Below are positions 19,470-28,307 of a stretch of 35,766 nt of DNA, in pieces. A program made the translations under genes and the position numbers. Each line of letters opens with the position of its first letter. Positions within the stretch are counted from its first letter, which is position 1. The notes below the pieces were generated by a model. That model was not told the origin of the DNA and searched no databases. It worked only from the letters and a program-made list of their open reading frames with translations. This DNA comes from a virus: the IMG/VR virus record IMGVR_UViG_3300032020_000031, positions 1-35,766 of that record; one strand, written 5' to 3'.

Positions 19470-19913
19470 TCACTCTCTCCTTGCTCTCTTGTCCAGGATC
19501 TCGATCATAGGAACTCCCAACTTGGCGAATTCGGCGTCGACATCCGTGCTGGCCCCGCTGCCCGCGGTGAAGGCCAAGCCCTCCTCTCTTGTCCCAGACT
19601 TCTGCTTGAAGCCGAGGAGCTGCTCGTAGAAGGCGTCCTTGTTACCTTCGTAGAGGGCCCTGGTCTCCTTCTCCTTGTCCGCATGCACAAGTCCCGGAGG
19701 GCACTTCGCTTTCATCGCGGCCCATCTCTCGTCTGCCTGTTTCGTCTTGAAGGCCGCGAGTTCTCCCTGCACCTTCGCGATCTCGGCGTCCTTCGCCTTG
19801 ATCGCGTCCCGCAGATTGCCCACCTCGGCGTCCTTGGAGGCGAGCTTGTGATTGAGTTCTTCCGTCTCCTTCTGCGCCGAGGCGAGCTTCTGCTCGTACT
19901 CCTTTTCGTTCAT
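19470..19913 (-). CDS. Nested scaffold protein (in-frame internal start)
   Basis: ATG 19913 (MNEKEYEQKL) lies in the protease frame and has GGAGAAA about 6 nt upstream, a good Shine-Dalgarno sequence in the middle of a gene. The 147-residue product would be only the coiled-coil scaffold part, as in the lambda C/Nu3 arrangement. This is inferred from the ribosome-binding sequence and the domain boundary. Confidence 0.55.
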   Translation of the reverse strand: MNEKEYEQKLASAQKETEELNHKLASKDAEVGNLRDAIKAKDAEIAKVQGELAAFKTKQADERWAAMKAKCPPGLVHADKEKETRALYEGNKDAFYEQLLGFKQKSGTREEGLAFTAGSGASTDVDAEFAKLGVPMIEILDKRARRE

Positions 19914-20735
19914 GGTCGTTTCTCCATTCCCTTCTGACGTTCTCCTATCCGAGGACCGCCCCTGGTACGAGACCAGCCGAACGGCCCAGCGCTTAAGTTT
20001 GTCGATCAACTCCATGCCCTCCTCCTGGTCTCCCATCTCAACCGCCTTGTTGAGGATGAACGCGCCAGGATCGCCCGGCCGATTCTGCTCATCCTCCTTG
20101 AAAAGCAGAATATGGTTCGGTTCGACCGGTCCGACCGTCCTGCGCTCGTCATCGACATTGCAGGCGAAAGCGGTGGAGTGTGAAAGCCTACCTTCCTCCC
20201 AGAGCCGATCCGCCTCCTCATCCTCAAAATCAAGCTCTCCCATCAGGCGCGGATGCCCGGTCGTCTCGACCCTCGGATTCGATACGGCACCGACGAGGCG
20301 GCCCCCGATCCTCTCGATCTCTGCGAGTAGGTCCTTCGAGAGTTTGATCTGATCGGCATGATCCTCTGCGAAAATGAGCGGGATGCCTTCCCATCTGTCG
20401 ACGGATGCCGCGAAGGATTCGACGGTGAGATAGGTATTACCCACCTTGCGGTCCAAGGTCTGGAGGATGGCATCGTGGACCTTGTTTTGCTCTGCGCTCG
20501 CCTCTTCAAAAGAGTAGTCGGTGATGTCGTTCTTCTTGAGCCACGCCTTCGCCTCCGCCGCGGTGAATTTGTCTTTCGGGAATCGGTATGCCTGGATGGT
20601 CGTCTTCGTCTCGCCCTTCAGCCGTCCGATGATCGCCCAGACATCGCTGTCCGGCAGGCGGATCCGGCGGAGCGAGTCTTCCTGAAAATCTCCCGGGTCG
20701 CGAACGCGTGCCGAATGCTCATTCGGATATGGCAT
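19470..20735 (-). CDS. Prohead maturation protease-scaffold fusion
   Basis: 421 residues. An N-terminal segment FPKDKFTAAEAKAWLKKND (about 52-70) is common in phage head proteins. The region about 85-215 resembles DUF2213/Mu-I-like proteases (IPLIFAEDHADQIKLS, RLVGAVSNPRVE, GRLSHSTAFACNV, VEPNHILLF), with S185/H186 as possible catalytic residues; I did not establish the full active site. From residue 275 the protein is a charged coiled coil with a basic end, typical of scaffold. A likely internal start at 19913 would also make the scaffold alone. Confidence 0.8.
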   Translation of the reverse strand: MPYPNEHSARVRDPGDFQEDSLRRIRLPDSDVWAIIGRLKGETKTTIQAYRFPKDKFTAAEAKAWLKKNDITDYSFEEASAEQNKVHDAILQTLDRKVGNTYLTVESFAASVDRWEGIPLIFAEDHADQIKLSKDLLAEIERIGGRLVGAVSNPRVETTGHPRLMGELDFEDEEADRLWEEGRLSHSTAFACNVDDERRTVGPVEPNHILLFKEDEQNRPGDPGAFILNKAVEMGDQEEGMELIDKLKRWAVRLVSYQGRSSDRRTSEGNGETTMNEKEYEQKLASAQKETEELNHKLASKDAEVGNLRDAIKAKDAEIAKVQGELAAFKTKQADERWAAMKAKCPPGLVHADKEKETRALYEGNKDAFYEQLLGFKQKSGTREEGLAFTAGSGASTDVDAEFAKLGVPMIEILDKRARRE

Positions 20736-20794
20736 CAGCGCACCTCGCAGCGGTACTCTAGAGCAGTCGCTCGCATTGATTCAGTTGAGACAGG

Positions 20795-20809
20795 GCTGAT
20801 ATTTCAATC
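20795..20809 (-). promoter_or_regulatory. Late promoter, copy 1
   Basis: The minus strand reads GATTGAAATATCAGC, identical to 28961-28975. It lies 60 nt above the protease-scaffold ATG at 20735. GAAATATC would act as TATA box, giving a leader of about 35-40 nt. Exact conservation in two non-coding gaps suggests recognition by the same activator. Confidence 0.65.
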
Positions 20810-20832
20810 GGAAAGGGAGAATGGAATCGCAA

Positions 20833-20848
20833 GTTGCGCCGGCGAAAT
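20833..20848. promoter_or_regulatory. Candidate ParB-binding palindrome (parS-like site 4)
   Basis: GTTGCGCCGGCGAAAT differs from the perfect site at the fourth base and the last base. It is placed right after a stop codon and about 25 bp upstream of a promoter, the same arrangement as site 2. Confidence 0.5.
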
Positions 20849-20849
20849 C

Positions 20850-21548
20850 TCAATATTCGACGATCGGACCGAAGGCCCTGACGCAGTTGCCGTGCTCGAG
20901 CTCGTTCACCATGGCGTACTCGATGTCCCATTCCTGGCCGTTCGCCAGTCTGCACGCCTCACAGGAATTCGGACCCTCGTTATCGAACACTTTCACCTTT
21001 CGCAGGCCGGCGGCGATGAAGCGCTCGAGACTGCCGACGTTGAGGATCCTGCCGGTCTCGCTCCTCGCGATCATCGACGCATGCGACTTGCGCTGACCGA
21101 AGTACTTCTGCAAATCTGCGGCGATGGAATCCTTAGGATACGTCCCGACACCGCTCTCCTTGACGCCCGTCGCCTTCCCCTCATCCAAGCCGCTTTGAAT
21201 GATGTCGTAGATCGCGGACCGCTCCTTCTCGCTCATGTCGCCGAGCCATGTGACCTTCTTTCCCTTGATAATCGAAGCGCCCTCGTTCACGAGCAGGTCA
21301 CGATATCGCTGAGCGTAGGCGACCGATGCCCTTTCGGCGTCGTCGCCGCCTGCCGCCGCGTCCTCGGGACGCAGTCCTAGAGACATGTATGCCGCAAGGT
21401 TGCCGAGCAGGTAGGACTTCGCCGCGCCCTCCTGCAACAGAGCTATGAGATCCCGCCGCAGCTCCGCGAGGGCGCGCTCGATCGCGCTCTTCGTGTTCGC
21501 GTCCAACTCACTCCTCCCGGACTTCGACGACTTGCGTGCCACTCCCAC
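20850..21548 (-). CDS. Mu F-like/SPP1 gp7-like minor head protein
   Basis: 232 residues from GTG 21548 (GTG 21542 is an alternative). The C-terminal half has the family signature: SMIARSETGRILNVGSLERF, then KVKVFDNEGPNSCEACRLAN, ending ELEHGNCVRAFGPI, with two Cys and a His-x-x-Cys that may hold a metal. Members are minor head proteins injected or bound near the portal. The gene follows the portal as expected and overlaps the small zinc-finger gene by 41 nt. Confidence 0.82.
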   Translation of the reverse strand: MGVARKSSKSGRSELDANTKSAIERALAELRRDLIALLQEGAAKSYLLGNLAAYMSLGLRPEDAAAGGDDAERASVAYAQRYRDLLVNEGASIIKGKKVTWLGDMSEKERSAIYDIIQSGLDEGKATGVKESGVGTYPKDSIAADLQKYFGQRKSHASMIARSETGRILNVGSLERFIAAGLRKVKVFDNEGPNSCEACRLANGQEWDIEYAMVNELEHGNCVRAFGPIVEY

Positions 21549-21642
21549 CGCAGCAAGGACAGGTGATCGCAGCGGTCGCGCCCGTCCCGTAGGGCGGGTC
21601 GACGTATCCCTTGCCCTCGCAGGCGGAGCAGAGGATCTTCAT
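21508..21642 (-). CDS. Small DnaJ-type zinc-finger protein
   Basis: 44 residues: MKILCSACEGKGYVDPPYGT then ITCPCCGGSG. The two CxxCxGxG-type knuckles (CSACEGKG and CPCCGGSG) match half of a DnaJ zinc-finger domain. It is wedged between portal and minor head protein and overlaps the latter. Small proteins of this kind occur in head-gene clusters; the role is unknown. Confidence 0.68.
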   Translation of the reverse strand: MKILCSACEGKGYVDPPYGTGATAAITCPCCGGSGTQVVEVREE

Positions 21643-21653
21643 CGCGTACTGCT

Positions 21654-23114
21654 TCAAGGGGATCCCGTCCTCTCGCTCTGCAGCGCTGCGATGACCTTCT
21701 TCGCTCCCTTTTCGTAGATCGCGTGCAGGTCCTCCTCGAGCGCCCTCTCCTCGGGCGTCGGCGAATGCGCCTTGAAACCGCAGGATTGCATCCCTGCGAA
21801 TCCGAAGGGCGATGTGGCAGGCTGCTCCGGCGTGACCTTCTTCCACTCCTCGATCATCGCGGCGATCTCCTCGTCGGTCAATGCGAGCTCCCCAAGCTTC
21901 GCGCGGACCTCGTTCACCGTGAGGACGCGCGTCTGCCATCCCACCTGCGCCTGTTTCACCTCGAGGTCCCCTACGCCGAGCGTCGTCGAGCCGATGTGGA
22001 TCCTGACCGTGTAGCCTTCGAAGTTGTTCGCGTCGAGATAGACCTGCAGCAGCTTCTCGAACTGGTCCTCGATCCAGAAGCGCTGCGCCTTGATGTACGA
22101 GTCGTAGAGTTGCTTCTCGGCGGCGGCGTTGCCCCCGATCAAGTTCCCCTCTTTCTGCAACGGCTGATTCGGCGAGAAATAATCGCGGATGCGGTTGCGG
22201 AGGATCTCGATCGTGTTCAGCGCCACCTCGCTCTCCTTGTAGTCGAGCATCACGATCTCCATGTTGTCCCGCAGCTGGTACGCGGATCCCTTCCCCCAGT
22301 TCTTGAGGATCTCGTTCGCATACGCGATGTCGTCCCGCTTCTGCGCCTTGTTAATCACGGGATTAGTGACCTTGATGAACATGATCGGCGCCCCGACGCG
22401 GTTCACCTTCTGCATCTGCGCCTGCCAGCTGAAGTTGAGCATGGTGACGAGCGGAACGAGCGACAGGATGGCGCTCGTGCCGGCGAGCTCGGTACTCGAG
22501 GGATCCTTGACCATGACGACGTCCTTCACCTGCTTCGGCTCGAGCGACAACGGGTCCTGCATCTGCCAGAACTCCACTTGCTTCGCATCGTTCAGTATGA
22601 TGCCGGGCAGGATCTCGGAATAGGTGTACTGCACGCCGGGCGGCGCCTGCCTGAAGGTCTCGGGCGGAAGACGGCGCAGCTTCTGCAGCCAATATTCCCC
22701 GCCCGCCGAGCCCTCGGCGACGGGTTCCAGGGTCGCGGGGTCGACCTTCGTCCAGACGGGATTGAAGAGCGCCGGGCCCCAGTGCACCGTGTCCTTCCAG
22801 CCGACCCTCGTCGCGCTCCAAAGGTTGACGTCGTTCTGCTCGCACATCTGCCAGAGACGGGCCGCTATCTTTTCGTCCGGCCCTCCGTTCTTGTCTATGA
22901 CCTCGATGTCGAGATCATCCCCGAAGATCTGATGCTGCAGGCGGTCGATCGGCTCCTTCAGATAATTGTTGCCGATGCTGTCTCTGATCTTGTCGGCGTC
23001 GATCCGCGGCTTCTCATAATAGGTCCCGGCCGCCGAGACGTAGACGACGCCTTCCTCGACGGTCGCGACCTTCTTCCCCGCCTTTGTGTTGGTCTCTTTT
23101 GGCAATGTCATCAC
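21654..23114 (-). CDS. Portal protein (SPP1/HK97-type)
   Basis: 486 residues. The pattern fits portal proteins: N-terminal helical DADKIRDSIGNNYLKEPIDR, central VKDVVMVKDPSSTELAGTSA then LVPLVTMLNFSWQAQMQKVN, and C-terminal stem/crown helices (RIRDYFSPNQPL, AAAEKQLYDSYIKAQRFWIE). It forms the dodecameric DNA gate and terminase docking site. The C-terminus is long and helical, with a Pro-rich loop near 440-455. It overlaps the BppU-like gene by 4 nt (ATGA). Confidence 0.88.
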   Translation of the reverse strand: MMTLPKETNTKAGKKVATVEEGVVYVSAAGTYYEKPRIDADKIRDSIGNNYLKEPIDRLQHQIFGDDLDIEVIDKNGGPDEKIAARLWQMCEQNDVNLWSATRVGWKDTVHWGPALFNPVWTKVDPATLEPVAEGSAGGEYWLQKLRRLPPETFRQAPPGVQYTYSEILPGIILNDAKQVEFWQMQDPLSLEPKQVKDVVMVKDPSSTELAGTSAILSLVPLVTMLNFSWQAQMQKVNRVGAPIMFIKVTNPVINKAQKRDDIAYANEILKNWGKGSAYQLRDNMEIVMLDYKESEVALNTIEILRNRIRDYFSPNQPLQKEGNLIGGNAAAEKQLYDSYIKAQRFWIEDQFEKLLQVYLDANNFEGYTVRIHIGSTTLGVGDLEVKQAQVGWQTRVLTVNEVRAKLGELALTDEEIAAMIEEWKKVTPEQPATSPFGFAGMQSCGFKAHSPTPEERALEEDLHAIYEKGAKKVIAALQSERTGSP

Positions 23115-23467
23115 TCCAATTTCGGCAGGATGGTCATGTAGCCGGTCGTAACGGTGTAGACCTCATCCGTGGATTGCACGATCCTTGTTCCGTGGAAATA
23201 CTTGTTCGGTGTTAGGTCGTCGGTGTCGTCAGGGACCAGATGGACAACGCATAGGCCATGAGCCGGGTCGGTGATCTCAAGTTCCAATGGATCTGCGGTC
23301 GTCTTTGTTATCAAGGCGGCAGGAGAATCCGCACTCTCCTTGAGGTACCACGCGATCGTCGTTCCTGTCAGATCGACGTCCGTTCCATCGGGATTGTTGA
23401 TCTCGATCTCGATGTCGCAGTTGTCTCCCGCTACCATGTCCTCAATATCCTGTCCCGTCAATACCAT
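23111..23467 (-). CDS. BppU N-terminal-like beta-sandwich protein
   Basis: 118 residues. GDNCDIEIEINNPDGTDVDL then TIAWYLKESADSPAALITKT and FHGTRIVQSTDEVYTVTTGY match the Ig-like fold found in the N-terminus of lactococcal-phage baseplate protein BppU and in many small phage proteins. It lies between the giant fibre and the portal. It probably links or decorates virion parts. Confidence 0.65.
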   Translation of the reverse strand: MVLTGQDIEDMVAGDNCDIEIEINNPDGTDVDLTGTTIAWYLKESADSPAALITKTTADPLELEITDPAHGLCVVHLVPDDTDDLTPNKYFHGTRIVQSTDEVYTVTTGYMTILPKLE

Positions 23468-23478
23468 CGCTTGCCTCC

Positions 23479-26400
23479 CTACTCCTTTAGTCCTCGTTGC
23501 CAGTATTTCTTAGTTTCCCGTCCTTGAATGACCTTCTTCTCGGTCTCGCCTTCGAAGTCCCCGTCCCGACGCTCTCCCTTGATATCGGCGGCGGTCAACT
23601 CTCCTCTCAATCTGAGGAGGACCTGTATCCCTGTCCGAACGCGGATGACCACTTCCGAGAGAGCGATGTTATCCTGCGAAAGCAGGGCCTTCGTGAGGGC
23701 TAGGACCTCCGTTGCGAGCAAGAGGTTGTCATCTATCGGTATCGAGCGCAAGGGCCGTAGGTCCTCATCTAGCAGACCCGTTGACTCTAAAATGATGATA
23801 GCCTTGTCTCGGAATTCTGTGTCGCTCAAGCCAAAGTAATCGTATCCGATCAGTCCCTTATTGATGAGTTCCTGATCGTTGAGCATCATCGCCTCTATGA
23901 TCTTGAGGGCTTTACCCGCGAGATCGAGGTCGGTCAAGGAGATTCCGTCAGTTACGACGATCTGCCTTCCTGCGAAGACGGACTCGAGCAGATTGAGAGT
24001 ATCCAATACGAAGTTGGTCTTGTTGACGAGTTTCATGTCGTCGAGAGCGAGGGCATCCATGATGACGATGAGCAATTTGTCCCGAAGTATCTGGTCGGAT
24101 AGAATGATGCTCTCCGAGGCAACGGTCAGGTCTTTGTCGGTCCTCGGTCCATCATCCATGCCAATCGATTCGCTGATGGTGATATGACGGACCTTGAACC
24201 CTTGGTCATCGACGACGATTGAGTCTGCTATCGGGATGAATGGCTTGTTCCTGAGTCCTGCATCTGAGATGCCAATCGACTCGATTACGAGTCCGGTCAG
24301 GAGTTTGAACAGACTCTCAGTAAGCCCAATCGAATCTGTCTGAATGACCTCCTTCCCCCGAAAGACTGCATCGGTAAGAAGCAGGTTCTCGATCTCGATC
24401 AACGCCTTGTCCCTCGTCCCTGCGTCCAAGAGTTCAATCGAGTCGAGCGTCGTCTTGAACTTTTGAATCGGAGCCTCGTCTGAAAGACTCAGGGCATCAG
24501 TTATGTAGATGGACATGTTCCTGAGGACATTTATGACATCCACAACTCCGATTGAGTCAGTCTCGACAACCTCCTTTCCCCTGAAGATCGCATCAACGAG
24601 TCCGATGACATCTGCGGTGCTCGTCAAATCCTTCCCGACTAGCGGGAGGTCCGCTAGACCAATCGCGTCCAAGACTATCTGAGCAACAGCCTGAACGAGA
24701 TTTGCGATATCTGCCAGTCCTATCGAATCTGTCCCCGACTTCTGAACGACGGGCGGGAGATTGAGAAGATAGGAGTAATTGCCGTAGGCACTATGCTTTG
24801 CTGAAACCCAAACATCGTAGGTTCCGCAGTTCGGCTCGGCGGAGATATAAGCCCAATATCCAGTTGCCCATGACCCGAAATTCGTTTTCCCCGTGTAAGG
24901 CGCTTCTCCGGTCATCCCCACATAAAATATCGCCGCATAACCCGTATCATCAAGCCAAGAGTAGATTACGAGTTGTCGGTCAATCCTCTTATCGACCGAG
25001 GTCGCAACTCTGAGGTAACTCCAGGGTCGTCCAGACCCTTCAGAGGAAGTCGCGATTGTCTTGATTGTGCCGACCGCCCCATTGTTAATCCGGACATATT
25101 TGACTCCTTGACCACTCGACCCGAAAGCCCATACGATATAGACATTCCCCTTCTCGTCGGAACTTGCCGCCCAAGTCTCAGGACTGTAAAGGTCTGTGCA
25201 GATAGCGCCGATTACACAGACCCCCTGATTGTAATATGCCCCACGAAGGATATACGACCCCGCTCCCGATCCAGTCACATAGAGGAAGGTCGTTTTCATC
25301 GTCGGACCGCCGCCATTCAGGATTCTGAACGCGGAACAGTTGCCGTTCGTGGCGTCGATTGTTATGTTGCTCCCGAAACTGCCCCAAGTCATCGAGTTCT
25401 TGACCTTCGGATACTTGTCGCTCCCTCCGTTCGTTTCCAGTAGTCCGAGCCAGTATGTCGAGTCGGCGTAGGCGCAACATACGAGGTCTTGAGTCTCCCC
25501 TGCGCTGGTGTAGGCGCTCGTCTGCCCGGACCATGAGACATAGACCGGAGGTGATCCGGGATAAGCAGGAGTCCCTGTCCGGATGTAGACTGTATGACCC
25601 GTTAAGAACGCGGTCCTCCACCGCTGATTGACCGCATCCCAGAAGGCGTCGTCCTTCTTATCGTCGCCTAATCCAGCACCGTGATCCTCAATCAGGAAGT
25701 AGGTCGTCGAGGTTTCGGTCCCATACCATTTCGAGGATGAGGTGTGCTTGAAATAACGACCGTCATGGCAGAAGACGAAGTTCCTCTCGTAACTCTCCTT
25801 CGCTCTGAATATGTGGACCTGATAGCAACATGGGTACTGGTGATTAGACGACCCATAGTCGCTCGTATCCCATTCCATATAGGCCGGAGCATAATTCAAT
25901 GAGAACTCCAAAAGGGCGAGACTTTCACTGATGATCCAATTCTCAGGGCTCTTCCGTATTGAGTCGGTATCAAGGATTGAGTCGGTCGCAATCATGTGCA
26001 TTGGAGAGGTGATCGCATCGGAAATGTAGAGTGCATCAGTGACGATCTTCGCGATTGGTGCGACCCTGAACCATGCCGCCTTTATCGTCCAAGACCCGCT
26101 CGTTCCTTCGAGCCAAGTCACTCCGACCTCGCCCGTCTCTCCTGCGGCGTCCGAGCATGAGAGGGAATCGGCGACATAATTCGTTCCCATTGTCCAGAGT
26201 GATTCGGCGTCGGAGAGCGTCCCTCCGCTCGTCCTCCGCTTGACATAGATGTTCGCTCCCTCCGCCCATATCACATACATTGAGCCGTTCGTCGGGTCGT
26301 GTCCGATCGAGCAGGGCATCGCAGAGGCGTACCCTCCGCGAACCGTTACCTCGCTTTCCCATCCGCCCGCCGAGGTCCACTTCCTGAAGATGACATCGTA

Positions 26401-28275
26401 GGTCGAGCCGTTGAACTTGCAGTAGCAAGCGTAGATGTCACCCCCGTATTCTAGAGCCGCCCAGTACGCGAGGTTCGGAAGGTTCGAGCAGAGAGTCGAG
26501 TCGGTCAGCCATGAACCGTTGTCGTAGGCGATGGTCATCAGAGTATTCGGAGAGCCGGAGATCGCCCGGATCGACATGAACCTCCGTCCAGCAGAGCCGA
26601 ATCGGACGACGGCGAAATAGGGAGCGGTTACGCTATGATAAACTGCCATGTTGGTCCAGGTCCCAGTCCCGTCCCCTAATGAGTTGTAGTAATAGCCGAT
26701 TGTGACGTCGTCGGCTATCGGGACAGCAAGGACTGGCAAGCCGTCAGGAGGAAGGCAGACACCTGCGGCAATCCCATTGTAATACTTCGAGGCATCCCCC
26801 GACCCGGTGTTATGATATGTCCCGTTGTTCTCGCAATGACCTCTTGCCCACCGACAGTAAGTCGAACCCGCACCAGTCGGGCTCACCGCCCAGATAGAAT
26901 AGTCCGAATAGCCAGCAATGACGGGTATGTAGTCTGCAAAGTAGCCGTCGCCGAGGTAGGAATAATCGACGATGTTGGCGGTGTTGCCCCACGAACTTTT
27001 GTTGGTACTCGAAAGATGACTGATACGATTGTTGACCGGGTCGCAGACGGCGAAGCGGTAATAGTTATTCGAGTACCAAATCCTCCTCCTCATGCACTGA
27101 CCGACTGGACGAGTGGACATGGTGCTGGTGGCGACCGTCGCCGCGGAAGCGTCCTTTCCCATGAGCCAAGGAAGGAGCGTAATGTCAGAAAGTCCAATCG
27201 AGTCGTAGACCCAGAGATAGTTCGGATTCGTCTTGATGAACTCGGAGAGGGCCATCGCGTCGGTAACGACGACGTCCTTCTCAGTCGGCTTGTAGTAGCC
27301 GACATACCGGAAGTATTCGCTCGCCGCATTGCTGGCATAGAGTTCGACGATCCCGCCCGCGTCCGTCTCCGTCGGGGCCGTGAAGCCATTGACCCCGTTC
27401 GTCTCCGATTCGTGAATCAAGACATATCTGGCGAGGCCGCTCCCGTTCTTCCTGCATCCGAAGTCGTATTCAACCCCGGTCGCGGCGTTCCCGCAGACGA
27501 CCTCGACGACTCGTCCGTCTTGGTCGAGATACGAGGTCAAGTCCCAATCGGTCCAACCCGTCGCGGAGACACTTCCCGTCTGGAAGTTCTCGACATAGGT
27601 GAGTTTAGAATCGAAGTATCCAAGGAGGATGACATCCGATGTCAGACTGCTCGCATACACCTCGATGATCCCCGTCGAAGCGTCGGACTTGACGCACATG
27701 GTGAACGAGGTAACATCCGTCGTTTCGACTGTCGCGCTCTCTGCCTCGTGGATGACATGATAACGGCTTAGGCCAGAACCGTCCGTCCTCACACCCATAG
27801 TCGTAGCGGCCCCGTCCACTCTGTTGTTGCACATCACCTGACAGACTGAACCTTTCGGAACACTGTTGCTTGTGAAGATGTCCTTGTCCTGCCAAGTCGA
27901 GGCCGTGGTTGGAGAGATCGTCGCGAACAATTCCGTGAAGTCCGTTCCGGTCCAGTAGCCCAGCAGATAGAATGTGATTCCGGTTACATTGTCGGCGTAG
28001 GTCTCGATGAGTCCTGTCGAGGCGTCGCACTTGACATAGAAGTCTGCGGTGCAGGCTCCTCCGGCCTCGCTCTCGTGCAGTTTCACATAGCGATTGAGGG
28101 CGGAGCCGTCGGTCCTAACGCCGACGGTTCTGGCGGCGGCGTCGTTGACCGAGGCGATGACGATGTAGGCTATTGCTCCTTTCGGGACGGACTTGTTAGT
28201 GAACAGGTCGTAATTCTGCCATCCCGTCCCGGCAGGAGTGAAACTGCTGAACGCCTCGGTCCATGTCGCGACCAT
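23479..28275 (-). CDS. Giant repeat-rich fibre/adhesin
   Basis: 1598 residues. Three N-terminal repeats of about 110 residues (1-325) share the motif VRTDGSxLxRY...HE (third copy RKNGSGLARY). A linker is followed by two regions of about 370 residues each (about 375-745 and 805-1175) that look like sialidase-type beta-propellers (WAVSPTGAGSTYCRW, VIWAEGANIYVKRR, VYIVWAFGSSGQGVKYV). The linkers and residues about 1180-1570 consist of 19-24-residue units of the type ITDSIGLxDxxxRxK. The C-terminus is basic. It probably recognises host surface glycans. It sits between terminase and portal, unusual for a fibre, and has lower GC than its neighbours. Confidence 0.75.
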   Translation of the reverse strand: MVATWTEAFSSFTPAGTGWQNYDLFTNKSVPKGAIAYIVIASVNDAAARTVGVRTDGSALNRYVKLHESEAGGACTADFYVKCDASTGLIETYADNVTGITFYLLGYWTGTDFTELFATISPTTASTWQDKDIFTSNSVPKGSVCQVMCNNRVDGAATTMGVRTDGSGLSRYHVIHEAESATVETTDVTSFTMCVKSDASTGIIEVYASSLTSDVILLGYFDSKLTYVENFQTGSVSATGWTDWDLTSYLDQDGRVVEVVCGNAATGVEYDFGCRKNGSGLARYVLIHESETNGVNGFTAPTETDAGGIVELYASNAASEYFRYVGYYKPTEKDVVVTDAMALSEFIKTNPNYLWVYDSIGLSDITLLPWLMGKDASAATVATSTMSTRPVGQCMRRRIWYSNNYYRFAVCDPVNNRISHLSSTNKSSWGNTANIVDYSYLGDGYFADYIPVIAGYSDYSIWAVSPTGAGSTYCRWARGHCENNGTYHNTGSGDASKYYNGIAAGVCLPPDGLPVLAVPIADDVTIGYYYNSLGDGTGTWTNMAVYHSVTAPYFAVVRFGSAGRRFMSIRAISGSPNTLMTIAYDNGSWLTDSTLCSNLPNLAYWAALEYGGDIYACYCKFNGSTYDVIFRKWTSAGGWESEVTVRGGYASAMPCSIGHDPTNGSMYVIWAEGANIYVKRRTSGGTLSDAESLWTMGTNYVADSLSCSDAAGETGEVGVTWLEGTSGSWTIKAAWFRVAPIAKIVTDALYISDAITSPMHMIATDSILDTDSIRKSPENWIISESLALLEFSLNYAPAYMEWDTSDYGSSNHQYPCCYQVHIFRAKESYERNFVFCHDGRYFKHTSSSKWYGTETSTTYFLIEDHGAGLGDDKKDDAFWDAVNQRWRTAFLTGHTVYIRTGTPAYPGSPPVYVSWSGQTSAYTSAGETQDLVCCAYADSTYWLGLLETNGGSDKYPKVKNSMTWGSFGSNITIDATNGNCSAFRILNGGGPTMKTTFLYVTGSGAGSYILRGAYYNQGVCVIGAICTDLYSPETWAASSDEKGNVYIVWAFGSSGQGVKYVRINNGAVGTIKTIATSSEGSGRPWSYLRVATSVDKRIDRQLVIYSWLDDTGYAAIFYVGMTGEAPYTGKTNFGSWATGYWAYISAEPNCGTYDVWVSAKHSAYGNYSYLLNLPPVVQKSGTDSIGLADIANLVQAVAQIVLDAIGLADLPLVGKDLTSTADVIGLVDAIFRGKEVVETDSIGVVDVINVLRNMSIYITDALSLSDEAPIQKFKTTLDSIELLDAGTRDKALIEIENLLLTDAVFRGKEVIQTDSIGLTESLFKLLTGLVIESIGISDAGLRNKPFIPIADSIVVDDQGFKVRHITISESIGMDDGPRTDKDLTVASESIILSDQILRDKLLIVIMDALALDDMKLVNKTNFVLDTLNLLESVFAGRQIVVTDGISLTDLDLAGKALKIIEAMMLNDQELINKGLIGYDYFGLSDTEFRDKAIIILESTGLLDEDLRPLRSIPIDDNLLLATEVLALTKALLSQDNIALSEVVIRVRTGIQVLLRLRGELTAADIKGERRDGDFEGETEKKVIQGRETKKYWQRGLKE
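23600..24740 (-). repeat. Tandem short repeats in the fibre C-terminus
   Basis: About 18-20 degenerate units of 57-72 bp encode variations of (I/V)xDSIGLxDxxxRxK. The protein pattern is conserved while the DNA has drifted, so the array is old and under protein-level selection. Similar units (DAMALSEF, DSIGLSDI, DALYISDA, DSILDTDS, ESLALLEF) also form the linkers around the propellers. Confidence 0.7.
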
Positions 28276-28307
28276 TCGTACGCCCCCTCAAAGGCGAGAG
28301 GGAGCGC

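Noticed and set aside
21723-23141. A 472-codon plus-strand ORF opposite the portal gene
   Set aside because: Arg/Leu/Val/Asp-rich antisense shadow typical of high-GC genes, with no domain, while the portal is clearly recognisable on the minus strand.
26812-27771. A 319-codon plus-strand ORF opposite the giant fibre gene
   Set aside because: Antisense shadow of a recognisable repeat protein, without start signals.
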